From positions 21,153-85,152 of the forward strand of contig CAMDRT010000017.1 of the NCBI GenBank assembly GCA_945906815.1: 64,000 nucleotides of DNA. The letters are read 5' to 3'. The position numbers were made by a program, and so were the translations under genes. This DNA is from Bordetella parapertussis. GTDB lineage: Bacteria; Pseudomonadota; Gammaproteobacteria; Burkholderiales; SG8-41. The notes under the pieces were generated by a model. The model was given only the letters and a program-made list of their open reading frames with translations. It did not search any database and was not told the DNA's origin. This document shows, in pieces, positions 32,455 to 40,469 of this stretch (its first letter is position 1; each line of letters opens with the position of its first letter).

Positions 32455-33309
32455 TTAGTGAGTAACGAGGTCGGCTGCGGTCACCTTGCCCGTATGCACA
32501 TAGCCCGCGTCCTCGATGCTACCCGCGCCGGTGTAGACGCCAATGATTTCGAGTGCTTCCGTTTTGCTGGTATTGGCGATGAAATGCTCGACCCTCTGCG
32601 GTATGAAATGCACATGACCGCCGCGCACGCGCGCGGTGCTGCCAGCTGCGCCAGCGATGCCTTGCCCAGCAACCACATAATAGAGCACCTCGCAGTGGTC
32701 GAAGCGGTGTTTGTGGTGCACGTCGCCGGGCGCCAGCTTGGCCCAGAACTGCGCGTTGCGCGCACTGCCGTTGTGTGTGCCGATGGGCAGGCGGTAGTCG
32801 TTGACATTCCAGCCGTTGGCGGCGCTCAATGGCAGCGGTTTCACATCGGCAACATTAAGCAAAATGCCTTCGCTGAGCGTGGGTGCGCGCGGCATGTCAA
32901 GATCGGACTGCGCCACATGCCCGCAGAACTGGTAGCCAGTGTCCGGCACGCTCTTGGCCCCCATGTAAAAGCCGATGACCAGCCCGTCCTGATCCTTGGT
33001 TTCGTTGTGAAAAAAATGCGGCGAGCCGGCAGGCATCAGGCGGCAATGGCCGGGCCTGACCTCGGTGCGCTGATCGCTCTGGCCGACGATGCCGTGCCCT
33101 TTGATGTAGACCGCGATCTCATCGCAGCGGCTGTGCAGGTGCTTGGCGTGGGTGGAGCCGGGGCGGAAGATGGAATGGAAAATCGTCGTCGCGCTACCGT
33201 GCGCGCCGGTGATGAGCAAGCGAAATTCGGAGATCGCCCAGCCGTCACCTTTTTGCATGCTTTCGGGGGTGACGTCATCGACGTGGACGAGGTAGGGTTG
33301 GGAGGGCAT
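32455..33309 (-). CDS. Bicupin protein
   Basis: From the ATG at 33309 the 284-residue protein contains two cupin barrels. The first includes HAKHLHSRCDEIAVYIKGHG (about 78-97), the second HHKHRFDHCEVLYYVVAGQG (about 198-217); both keep the His-x-His and Glu/Asp ligands for a metal, and a second motif His (SPHFFHNE, VEHFIAN). The N-terminal half resembles oxalate decarboxylase or gentisate dioxygenase type bicupins, but the substrate cannot be named. It starts 4 bp after the end of vapC, so it shares the vapBC transcript, an unusual partnership. Confidence 0.82.
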   Translation of the reverse strand: MPSQPYLVHVDDVTPESMQKGDGWAISEFRLLITGAHGSATTIFHSIFRPGSTHAKHLHSRCDEIAVYIKGHGIVGQSDQRTEVRPGHCRLMPAGSPHFFHNETKDQDGLVIGFYMGAKSVPDTGYQFCGHVAQSDLDMPRAPTLSEGILLNVADVKPLPLSAANGWNVNDYRLPIGTHNGSARNAQFWAKLAPGDVHHKHRFDHCEVLYYVVAGQGIAGAAGSTARVRGGHVHFIPQRVEHFIANTSKTEALEIIGVYTGAGSIEDAGYVHTGKVTAADLVTH

Positions 33310-33313
33310 TGGA

Positions 33314-33712
33314 TTAAACCCAATTCTCCCGCATGAGTCCGGGCACGCGCTGGAATTCGTTTTCGTTGTTGGTGACCAGCACCAATGCAAGAGCGCGCGC
33401 ATGTCCCGCGATCATCGCATCGTAGGGGCCTATCGGTTTTCCGATTTTTGCCAGAGCCGCGCGTACTTGCCCGAAATGAACTGCCGCCCGCGAATCGAAG
33501 GGCATCACCTCCAGCCGTGAGACCATGCTCTCGATGTCCGCGAGATTTTGCTCCGGCGCGGTCGATTTCTCCGCGCCATAAATCAGTTCACCCAGGGTGA
33601 CCGATGAAATGCACATTTGTCCGTCGTACTTCTTGAATGTGCCGCGCACGTGCTCGGGGCGGTTCTTCATCGTGTAAATTACGATGTTGGTGTCCAGCAT
33701 GTACTTGAGCAT
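33314..33712 (-). CDS. vapC: Type II toxin VapC, PIN-domain ribonuclease
   Basis: The 132-residue protein keeps all expected PIN residues: Asp7 in YMLDTNIVIYT, Glu42 in TLGELIYGAE, Asp98 in IGPYDAMIAGHA and the following LVTNNENEFQRVPGL. It closely fits the VapC/FitB group that cleaves tRNA or rRNA. It lies 1 bp after vapB and 4 bp before the bicupin gene. Unlike the PIN protein at 6423-6863 it has no substituted acidic residue. Confidence 0.93.
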   Translation of the reverse strand: MLKYMLDTNIVIYTMKNRPEHVRGTFKKYDGQMCISSVTLGELIYGAEKSTAPEQNLADIESMVSRLEVMPFDSRAAVHFGQVRAALAKIGKPIGPYDAMIAGHARALALVLVTNNENEFQRVPGLMRENWV

Positions 33713-33713
33713 G

Positions 33714-33950
33714 CTACAGCGCCGCGCGTTCCTGATCCGCCGGCTGGTCGCGTGTGTCCATGAAGTCAGCTGACACCCCTTTCTTGGCGAACCACAGATC
33801 CCAGGATTCCCCCGCAGGCACGATCACTCTGGCGTTGCCTTCGGCAATGATATCCACCCGTTTTACGGAGTCGGGCATGGCAACGCCTTTCGGTAGTCTC
33901 ACGGCCTGACTTTTATTGCTTTTGAAAATCGTTGTTTGGACGGTACTCAT
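33714..33950 (-). CDS. vapB: VapB antitoxin (AbrB/SpoVT-type)
   Basis: From the ATG at 33950 the product has 78 residues. The first 45 (QTTIFKSNKSQAVRLPKGVA) form the swapped-hairpin AbrB-like DNA-binding domain, and the rest ends in an acidic, toxin-binding tail (WFAKKGVSADFMDTRDQPAD). It precedes vapC by 1 bp. A palindrome 26 bp upstream of the start is a likely autoregulatory operator. Confidence 0.92.
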   Translation of the reverse strand: MSTVQTTIFKSNKSQAVRLPKGVAMPDSVKRVDIIAEGNARVIVPAGESWDLWFAKKGVSADFMDTRDQPADQERAAL

Positions 33951-33975
33951 GGCGTCACCTCGCAGATTTATTTGT

Positions 33976-33992
33976 ATATACATTGCGTATAT
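33976..33992. promoter_or_regulatory. Probable VapB operator palindrome
   Basis: ATATAC and GTATAT arms flank a 5-base centre (ATTGC), 26 bp before the vapB start. The AT-rich wording and position suit autoregulation by the VapBC complex. This is inferred from symmetry and location only. Confidence 0.5.
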
Positions 33993-34123
33993 CCCAAACC
34001 ATAGCGCAAGCCTGAAAGCGTGTCAAATCAGACTGGGTTGTAGTGAATTGACGCACCAATGAAGCCCTAGGCCTGGAGCTGATATATTATCCTAACTGAT
34101 TGTTTATGTTAATTAATTTAAAA

Positions 34124-35518
34124 TTATTCCTGCTTTGGATGTCCTTCCTCAGCCAGATCCCAAAACAGCCCCGTCATCATCTGCAAACCTTCGCGCATGA
34201 TCGAACCCAGCGCGTGTTCGTTGGGCGCGTGCTGCGAGCAGCCGGCGTAGGAGTGTGGCACCCATAGCGTCGGCAGGCCCAGCGTTTCCGCGAAACAATC
34301 GTTGGGCAGCGAGCCGCCTATGTTGGGCAGGATCGCGGGCGCAGCACCGGTAGTGCGGCGGATCGATTCGGCTGCCCAGCGCACCCAGGCGTTGTCGGGG
34401 TCGAGGCGCGTGGCCTGCATGAAACTTTTGCGCGCCATGCTGATGGTCACATTTGGGTAGTTGTGGGCATCGAGATGTTTGCGCAGGATCGGAATAAAGG
34501 ATTGCGCATCGCAACCCGCCACAAAACGTATCTGGCAGGTTGCCACTGCTTTTCCGGGAATCGCGTTCACCGGGTTCTCGGGATTGCCGGTGCGAAAGGC
34601 AAGTATCTCGAAGGTGTTCCAGGCGTAGAGTTTTTCCGCCGCTGACAGACCCGGCTCGCCCCACCACGGATCGATTTGCGGCTCATCGGGTTCGGGCGTG
34701 GGCTGGCAGTCGGTGAGCGCCTTGCGGATGCTGTGCGGAATGTTTTGCGGCATGAGTTCACGCACCAGCACTTTGCCTTCGCGCGTGACGATGCTTGCCA
34801 GCGCGTGCGCCAGCACCACGCCGGGATTGGCCAGCAGCCCGCCCCAGTTGCCGGAGTGGTGCGCGCCTTCGCGCAAATCAACTGTGAAATTCAGATTCAT
34901 GCAGCCGCGCGAGCCCAGATACAGCGTCGGTCGTTTTGCCGAGAGGCGCGGCCCGTCGGAGGCTATCAGCACATCGGCTTTCAATCGCGCCTGGTGCTGC
35001 TCGCAAAACTCGCGCAGCCCCGGCGAGCTCAGTTCCTCGCCGGTCTCCAGCATGAACTTCACGTTAAAGCCGAGTTTGCCGCGCTCGGCGATCACGGTTT
35101 GCATGGCGGCCATGTTCACCGAGTGCTGGCCTTTGTTGTCGGCGGTGCCGCGGCCGTAGTAGCGGTCGCCCTCTTGTTTCAGCGTCCACGGTGCTATGCC
35201 CGCGCGCCATTGCTCCTCCAGGCCGCGTATCACGTCGCCGTGGCCATACATCAACACCGTCGGCAGGTGAGCGCCTTCGATGCGCTCGGCCAGCAGTATC
35301 GGCCCCACGCCCTCGACCGGGTTGGGCAGAATTTCTGTTTTGAAGCCCATGCGCTCAAACGCAGGGGTGATTTCGCTGTTGAGATACACGTCCATATAGG
35401 GACGGCTTTCAGGGATTTGACTCTCGGTGCGGATGGCGACTCGCCGCGCGAGGTCGGCGATGAATTGGCCTTCGTCAAAGTGACGGGTGGCGCGGGAGAT
35501 GGCGGATTCGCGGGTCAT
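34124..35518 (-). CDS. M20 family metallopeptidase/deacylase
   Basis: The start at 35518 (MTRESAISRATRHFDE) gives 464 residues. Di-zinc site residues are readable: His93 in YGHGD, Asp127 in GRGTADNKGQ, Glu161/Glu162 in ETGEELSSPG, and the later Asp in ASDGP and His in CSQHAPNEH. A dimerisation domain lies between. Members cleave dipeptides, N-acyl or N-carbamoyl amino acids in the cytosol. It diverges from the flavin dehydrogenase-GGT operon, which suggests work on the same class of amide or peptide compounds. Confidence 0.9.
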   Translation of the reverse strand: MTRESAISRATRHFDEGQFIADLARRVAIRTESQIPESRPYMDVYLNSEITPAFERMGFKTEILPNPVEGVGPILLAERIEGAHLPTVLMYGHGDVIRGLEEQWRAGIAPWTLKQEGDRYYGRGTADNKGQHSVNMAAMQTVIAERGKLGFNVKFMLETGEELSSPGLREFCEQHQARLKADVLIASDGPRLSAKRPTLYLGSRGCMNLNFTVDLREGAHHSGNWGGLLANPGVVLAHALASIVTREGKVLVRELMPQNIPHSIRKALTDCQPTPEPDEPQIDPWWGEPGLSAAEKLYAWNTFEILAFRTGNPENPVNAIPGKAVATCQIRFVAGCDAQSFIPILRKHLDAHNYPNVTISMARKSFMQATRLDPDNAWVRWAAESIRRTTGAAPAILPNIGGSLPNDCFAETLGLPTLWVPHSYAGCSQHAPNEHALGSIMREGLQMMTGLFWDLAEEGHPKQE

Positions 35519-35533
35519 GGTTTGAGCACTCCA

Positions 35534-35636
35534 GGATAGTTTGTGCAAAGTGTAGCGTGCGCTGTGCGCACGACAAAGCAACATTGTATTTTGAACAGCG
35601 AATGGATTCGCACGTATGGTGCACGCTACACTATCC
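35534..35636. repeat. Interrupted inverted repeat between divergent genes
   Basis: GTGTAGCGTGC (35550-35560) is complementary to GCACGCTACAC (35621-35631). Outer arms GGATAGT (35534-35540) and ACTATCC (35630-35636) also pair, with nine extra bases in the left arm. It lies just upstream of the M20 peptidase start, about 120 bp before the flavoprotein gene, where it could be a regulator site, a terminator-like structure or an old element. Confidence 0.7.
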
Positions 35637-35693
35637 AAGCAAGCTGGACTACAATTATTGTTATCTCATATTGACTGTCCGAGGGAGAATGCG

Positions 35694-35771
35694 ATGAAGA
35701 TGCGTGCCCTGATGTTATCGTGCGCGGCAGGAAACCCGATGCGCTTGCGGACCGATGATGGCGGACTTTGA
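35694..35771 (+). CDS. 25-residue leader ORF overlapping a flavoprotein gene
   Basis: An ATG with a good GAGGGAGA ribosome binding site opens a 25-codon frame (MKMRALMLSCAAGNPMRLR...) that ends 17 bp inside the flavoprotein gene, in a different frame. It could couple translation to the flavoprotein start, which itself lacks a strong binding site. The wording also resembles the first residues of zinc-type alcohol dehydrogenases (M-R-A-L-x-L), so it may be the stump of a lost gene. Confidence 0.4.
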   Translation: MKMRALMLSCAAGNPMRLRTDDGGL

Positions 35772-36873
35772 CACCATCGTAATCGGCGGCGGGCTGGTTG
35801 GCGCAGCCGTCGCTTATGGTCTCGCGCGCCGTGGCCAGAAAGTAGTTGTGCTGGACGAAGGCGACATCGCGCATCGCGCGTCGCGTGGCAATTTCGGGCT
35901 GGTGTGGGTGCAGAGCAAAGGTTTTGGGGTGCCCGAGTATCAGCGCTGGACGCGCCGTTCATCCGAGGTGTGGGGCGGATTCTCCAAGGAATTGCTGGAT
36001 GAAACCGGCATTGCCACGGGTCACCAGCGGCCCGGCGGCGTTACCCCGTGCCTTAGCGACGAAGAATTCGACAAGCGCCGCCGCTTGATGGCGCAGCTGC
36101 AGGCAGAGGCCGGCGACACGCCATTCGAGTATGAGATGCTGGATCATGCAGCACTCAAAAAAATGTTGCCGGTGATTGGGCCGGACGTGGTGGGCGCCTC
36201 GTACACAGGCTACGATGGCCACGCCAATCCGCTCTACACGCTGCGTGCACTGCATGCCGCGTTGCTTAAACGCGGCAGCCTTTATGTGCCCCAGGTACAC
36301 GTCAACCAGATCAACGCCGCGCCCAACCACTTTTCCGTTACCGCGCAGGGGGAAACATTTGCCGCGCCGCGGTTGGTGCTGGGTGCGGGTCTGGGCAACA
36401 AGGCGTTGGGCGCGCTGGTGGGGTTGAATGTGCCGGTGCGGCCGCTGCGCGGGCAGATCATCGTCACCGAGCGCGTGGCGCCGGTGCTGCCCATGCCTAC
36501 ACTGATGATCCGGCAAACGGTTGAGGGCAGCATCATGATCGGCGAATCGCGCGAAGAGGCGGGCTTTGATGACGCCACCTCGCCAGAGATCATCCGCACG
36601 CTGTCCGCGCGCGCGGTGCAAACGTTTCCGTTCCTGCGCGATGTGCGCATCGTGCGCACCTGGGGCGCGCTGCGCGTGATGGCGCCCGATGGCCTGCCGA
36701 TTTACGAACAGTCGCGTGCGTTCCCCGGCGCCTTTGTCTGCACCTGCCACAGCGGGGTGACGCTGGCCGCAGCGCACGCGCTGCACTATGCGCAGTACGT
36801 GATCGATGGTGCGTTGCCGCCGGAACTCACGCGGTTTTCGACGGCTCGTTTCGATGTTCGCGCTGCTGCCTGA
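35755..36873 (+). CDS. FAD-dependent oxidoreductase, DAO family (opine oxidase/HcnC-like beta subunit)
   Basis: The 372-residue protein has the GxGxxG FAD fold at residues 7-22 (TIVIGGGLVGAAVAYG), with VVLDEGD ending the second strand, and the DAO catalytic region with RPLRGQIIVTE and GESREEAGFDD. The C-terminus GVTLAAAHALHYAQYVIDG closes the FAD site. Together with the next two genes it matches the three-subunit flavin dehydrogenases typified by opine oxidase and hydrogen cyanide synthase, where this subunit oxidises the amine or amino acid. The substrate is not readable. The stop lies 17 bp beyond the start of the [2Fe-2S] gene. Confidence 0.9.
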   Translation: MMADFDTIVIGGGLVGAAVAYGLARRGQKVVVLDEGDIAHRASRGNFGLVWVQSKGFGVPEYQRWTRRSSEVWGGFSKELLDETGIATGHQRPGGVTPCLSDEEFDKRRRLMAQLQAEAGDTPFEYEMLDHAALKKMLPVIGPDVVGASYTGYDGHANPLYTLRALHAALLKRGSLYVPQVHVNQINAAPNHFSVTAQGETFAAPRLVLGAGLGNKALGALVGLNVPVRPLRGQIIVTERVAPVLPMPTLMIRQTVEGSIMIGESREEAGFDDATSPEIIRTLSARAVQTFPFLRDVRIVRTWGALRVMAPDGLPIYEQSRAFPGAFVCTCHSGVTLAAAHALHYAQYVIDGALPPELTRFSTARFDVRAAA

Positions 36874-37168
36874 TACTCCGCAAGCGCGGACGCCGCCAGC
36901 GCGGCTGACGGTCTACATCAACGGCGCGGCGGTTGCGGTGCCTGCGGGCTTTACCGCCGCTGCCGCGATGTTGCTGCAAGGGGTGGGCGCCACGCGCACT
37001 ACGCCGGTGAGCGGTGCAGGCCGCGCGCCGTATTGCATGATGGGCGTGTGCTTCGAATGTTTGATGGAAATCAACGGCGAGCCCAACCAGCAGGGCTGTC
37101 TGGTCACTGTCAGCGAAGGTATGCGCATCGATTTTCAGCGCGGTAAACGCGCGGTGGATGGCGCATGA
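36854..37168 (+). CDS. [2Fe-2S] ferredoxin-like subunit (HcnA/SoxA N-terminal type)
   Basis: From the ATG at 36854 the product has 104 residues. The cluster ligands are Cys61, Cys66, Cys69 and Cys82 (PYCMMGVCFECLMEI... QGC), the spacing of the ferredoxin-like domain found at the start of sarcosine oxidase alpha and as separate HcnA-type subunits. A VTVSEGMRIDFQRG tail fits this family. It would carry electrons from the flavin subunits. It overlaps the preceding gene by 20 bp and the next by 4 bp, which shows a tightly coupled operon. Confidence 0.92.
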   Translation: MFALLPDTPQARTPPARLTVYINGAAVAVPAGFTAAAAMLLQGVGATRTTPVSGAGRAPYCMMGVCFECLMEINGEPNQQGCLVTVSEGMRIDFQRGKRAVDGA

Positions 37169-38592
37169 GCAGCGCGATCCACGATCTTGCCATCATCGGC
37201 GCCGGCCCGGCGGGCATGGCGGCTGCCATCGCAGCATCTGAATGCGGATTGAGTACGGTGGTGCTCGACGAACAAGCGCAACCCGGTGGACAGATTTATC
37301 GTGGCATTGAGCAGCTTGCCGCGACGCGACCGCTGCACCTCGATTGGCTGGGTCCTGACTATGCCGCCGGACTCGAGCTCACGCGCGCGTTTCGTCAGGC
37401 CCAGGTTGATTACCTCGACAGCGCCCAGGTATGGCAGGTAGAACCCGAGGGCCGCGTGTTCTACCGGCGCAATGGCGCGGTAGGCATTCTCAACGCCAAA
37501 AAAGTGCTGATCGCCCCCGGCGCCATGGAGCGCCCGATGCCACTGCCCGGCTGGACCTTGCCGGGTGTGCTCACCTGCGGTGCAGCGCAAACGCTGCTGA
37601 AGTCCCATGGACTCGCGCCCGATGCACGCGCTGGCCGCTTGGTGCTCGCGGGCTGCGGCCCCTTGCTGCTGTTGCTGGCGGCACAACTCACGCGCGCCGG
37701 GGTAAAGCCTGCCGCCCTACTTGAAACTGCCGTAAATCGCTGGGCCGCGTTGCCGCATCTGCCGGGATTTTTGGCGTCGCCGGGCTATGCGGGCAAAGGG
37801 CTGGCGCTGTTGCGTGAATTGAAAGCGGCTGGCGTGACACTGCACAAAGGGGTTACCCGTCTCGTGCTGCACGGCGACACGCAAGTGCGCGAAATCGAAT
37901 TTGATTGCGATGGCGCAACGGTGCGCGAGCCGGTGGCTATGGTGTTGTTGCATCAAGGCGTGGTGCCCAACGGCAATTTGGCGTGGTCGCTGAATCTTAA
38001 GCATATATGGGACGAGCGGCAGCGCTGTTTTCAGCCCGTGCTCGATGCGTGGGGCCGCAGTTCGGCGTCCGGCATAGGGGTGGCCGGTGACGCCGGCGGC
38101 ATTGTGGGGGCGCAGGGCGCGCAGGCGATGGGGCGCCTAGCGGCGCTGGCCGCGGCGCTGGATCTGGGCCAACTGACCACCGTTGCGTGTGACGAACGTG
38201 CGCGGGGTGCGCGTGCCACGCTCGCGCGGGAGCGCGCGGCGCGGCCCTTTCTGGATGCCCTGTATCGCCCCGCGCAGCACTGGGTTGCGCCAGCGGATGC
38301 CGACACCATCGTTTGCCGCTGCGAAGAAATACGCGCCGGCGAGATACGCACGCTGGTTACCCAACAACATTGTCCGGGGCCGAACCAGATGAAGTCTTTC
38401 GTGCGCTGTGGCATGGGGCCGTGTCAGGGCCGGCTGTGCGGTTTGAGCGTAGTCGAAATGATTGCCGAGTGCCGCGGCATACCGGTGCGCGACGTTGGCT
38501 ATTATCGAATTCGTCCGCCGGTGAAGCCGGTGACTATGGGTGATCTGGCAGCCATGGACGTCGCCACGCGCAATGACGCTGTGGGTTTATAA
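37165..38592 (+). CDS. FAD/NAD(P)-binding oxidoreductase with BFD-like cluster (HcnB/opine oxidase alpha-like)
   Basis: The 475-residue protein opens with IIGAGPAGMAAAIAASECG and has the partner motifs DEQAQPGGQIYRG and GVAGDAGGIVGAQGAQAMG of the pyridine-nucleotide disulfide reductase fold. The C-terminus carries a Fer2_BFD type site with Cys384, Cys386, Cys415 and Cys420 (VCRCEEI, RCGMGPCQGRLCG). It is the large alpha subunit of the heteromeric dehydrogenase coded by this operon and would accept or route electrons. It overlaps the small subunit gene by 4 bp and is followed by ggt after 12 bp. Confidence 0.91.
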   Translation: MSSAIHDLAIIGAGPAGMAAAIAASECGLSTVVLDEQAQPGGQIYRGIEQLAATRPLHLDWLGPDYAAGLELTRAFRQAQVDYLDSAQVWQVEPEGRVFYRRNGAVGILNAKKVLIAPGAMERPMPLPGWTLPGVLTCGAAQTLLKSHGLAPDARAGRLVLAGCGPLLLLLAAQLTRAGVKPAALLETAVNRWAALPHLPGFLASPGYAGKGLALLRELKAAGVTLHKGVTRLVLHGDTQVREIEFDCDGATVREPVAMVLLHQGVVPNGNLAWSLNLKHIWDERQRCFQPVLDAWGRSSASGIGVAGDAGGIVGAQGAQAMGRLAALAAALDLGQLTTVACDERARGARATLARERAARPFLDALYRPAQHWVAPADADTIVCRCEEIRAGEIRTLVTQQHCPGPNQMKSFVRCGMGPCQGRLCGLSVVEMIAECRGIPVRDVGYYRIRPPVKPVTMGDLAAMDVATRNDAVGL

Positions 38593-38604
38593 AAAGGAAA
38601 ACAA

Positions 38605-40317
38605 ATGTCCACCTACCGTCCTACCATCACCGGCGCACGTCACATGATTTCGGCAGGCCACTATTCCGGCACGCACGCCGGTTTTCAGATACTGGAGGCC
38701 GGCGGCAACGCGATAGATGCGGGGGTCGCGGCGGGCATGGCGCTGAGTATTTTGCAAACGGACCGGGTCAATTTCGCCGGCGTCGCGCCGATCATGATTT
38801 ACCTTGCAGCCACGCGCGAAGTGCTCAACATCGATGGCCTCGGCACCTGGCCCAAAGCAGCATCCATCGATTATTTTCGCGAAAAACACGGCGGTAAAAT
38901 GCCGCCCGGCATACTGCGCACGGTGATGCCGGCGGCACCGGCCGCGTGGATCATGGCGCTGGAACGCTACGGCACTATGCGCTTTGGTGAGGTCGCGCGC
39001 GAAGCGACGCGGCTTGCGCGTGAGGGCTTCGCCATGCATGGTTTCATGGCTGAATATATTTCAGATCACGTTGCAAGTTACCAGCGCTGGCCGTCGAGTG
39101 CGGCGGTGTTTTTGCCCCACGGCCGGCCGCCGCAGGTGGGCGAGCGCTTCGTGCAAACAGAGCTGTCCGCTTCGTTGCAATACATGATCGACGAGGAAGC
39201 CGCGCACAGCAGCAAGGGCCGCACGGCGGGCCTCAAGGCTGCGCGCGACGCTTTTTACAAGGGTGACATTGCGCAAAAAATCGCGCGTTATCACCACGAC
39301 AACGGCGGCTGGGTGACGGCGGATGACCTCGCTGACTACCAAGTCAGTTTTGAAACACCGGTGCATACGAATTTTCACGGCATTGAACTCTATGCCTGCG
39401 GGCCGTGGTCGCAGGGCCCGGTATTGCCGCAGACGTTGAACCTGCTGTCGGGCTTTGATTTGAAGGCGATGGGCCACAACTCAGCGGCGTATGTGCATAC
39501 CCTCACCGAAGCGTTGAAGCTGTCGTTCGCCGACCGCCACCGTTATTACGGCGATCCCAAATTCGTGAAGGTGCCGCTCGATGTGTTGTTGTCGCCGGCC
39601 TACGCTGCCGAACGCAGGAAGCTCATCCGCGCTGATGGGGCGGCGGCGGGCATGCCCGCCGCCGGTGATATTGCCGGTTACGCGCCGGCAACACCCTTGC
39701 CGGCGGCCACCCCAGGGGACGCAAATCCGCCGCCGGATACCTCGTACGTGTGCGTGGTGGATCGCCACGGCAACGCGTTTTCAGCCACGCCCAGCGACGG
39801 CTCCAGCGCCATGCCGGTAATCCCGGGCACGGGGCTGTGTCCCTCGTCGCGCGGCTCGCAGTCGTCGACCGACCCCGCACACCCCGCTGCGCTGGCACCG
39901 GGCAAGCGGCCGCGCCTGACGCCGAATCCGGCGCTGGCGTTAAAAGACGGCAAGCTGTTCATGCCGTTTGGTTCGCCCGGCAATGACGTTCAGCCGCAGG
40001 CGATGACGCAGGTATTTCTCAATATGGTGGTGTTCGGCATGGAACCGCAAGCCGCGGTGGAAGCGCCACGCTTCGCGAGCTACAGTTATCCGAGTTCGTC
40101 CGCGCCGCACGATTATCATCCGGGGCAACTAAACCTCGAAGCGCGTTTTGATAAAGCGGTGACGGAAAAACTCGCGCAGCTGGGACACCAGATCGCGCCG
40201 TGGCAGGAGGTCGAATGGCGCGCTGGCGCGGTATGCGCGATACGCGTGAACGAGGAAAACGGATTACTGGAAGGGGCGGCCGATCCGCGACGCCCATGTT
40301 ACGCCTTGGGCATCTGA
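38605..40317 (+). CDS. ggt: Gamma-glutamyltranspeptidase family protein
   Basis: A 570-residue Ntn hydrolase of the GGT family. The self-cleavage nucleophile is Thr379 in PPDTSYVCVVDRHGNAFS, where canonical enzymes read TTHxSV. Downstream signatures are GSSAMPVIPG, PRLTPNPALALKDG, and FGSPGNDVQPQAM as the glycine-rich end. No clear signal peptide is seen, so the protein may be cytosolic, unlike most GGTs, which are periplasmic. It lies 12 bp after the oxidoreductase gene, so the operon probably frees an amine or amino acid from a gamma-glutamyl or acyl conjugate and then oxidises it. The exact substrate is unknown, and the divergent sequence around Thr379 suggests a GGT-like hydrolase with its own preference. 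Confidence 0.88.
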   Translation: MSTYRPTITGARHMISAGHYSGTHAGFQILEAGGNAIDAGVAAGMALSILQTDRVNFAGVAPIMIYLAATREVLNIDGLGTWPKAASIDYFREKHGGKMPPGILRTVMPAAPAAWIMALERYGTMRFGEVAREATRLAREGFAMHGFMAEYISDHVASYQRWPSSAAVFLPHGRPPQVGERFVQTELSASLQYMIDEEAAHSSKGRTAGLKAARDAFYKGDIAQKIARYHHDNGGWVTADDLADYQVSFETPVHTNFHGIELYACGPWSQGPVLPQTLNLLSGFDLKAMGHNSAAYVHTLTEALKLSFADRHRYYGDPKFVKVPLDVLLSPAYAAERRKLIRADGAAAGMPAAGDIAGYAPATPLPAATPGDANPPPDTSYVCVVDRHGNAFSATPSDGSSAMPVIPGTGLCPSSRGSQSSTDPAHPAALAPGKRPRLTPNPALALKDGKLFMPFGSPGNDVQPQAMTQVFLNMVVFGMEPQAAVEAPRFASYSYPSSSAPHDYHPGQLNLEARFDKAVTEKLAQLGHQIAPWQEVEWRAGAVCAIRVNEENGLLEGAADPRRPCYALGI

Positions 40318-40469
40318 TGGCATGGGTTAAGCCGGTCGCGCGCGTGCTCCCCGCTGCGCCAGCCAGGCAGGCGCTGCCGTTGCAACACCTCGCAAAGCTG
40401 CGCCAGCAGGTTCCTGCCTGGCGCACTGGCAGCGCCGGGTTACTGCGCGAATTGCGCGATGCGGAATGA
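40317..40469 (+). pseudogene. Antitoxin remnant (Phd/VapB-like C-terminus)
   Basis: A 50-codon frame starts in the ggt stop codon and ends with PAWRTGSAGLLRELRDAE, the typical toxin-binding tail of Phd-type antitoxins that precede PIN genes. The DNA-binding N-terminal half is missing, as the sequence before it is the ggt gene. The 4-bp ATGA overlap with the toxin remnant is preserved. It is unlikely to be functional. Confidence 0.75.

Noticed and set aside
35755..37168. Identification of the locus as a cyanide-producing hcnABC operon
   Set aside because: The architecture is shared by many amine and amino-acid dehydrogenases; gene order here is C-A-B and nothing specific for glycine oxidation to cyanide is visible.
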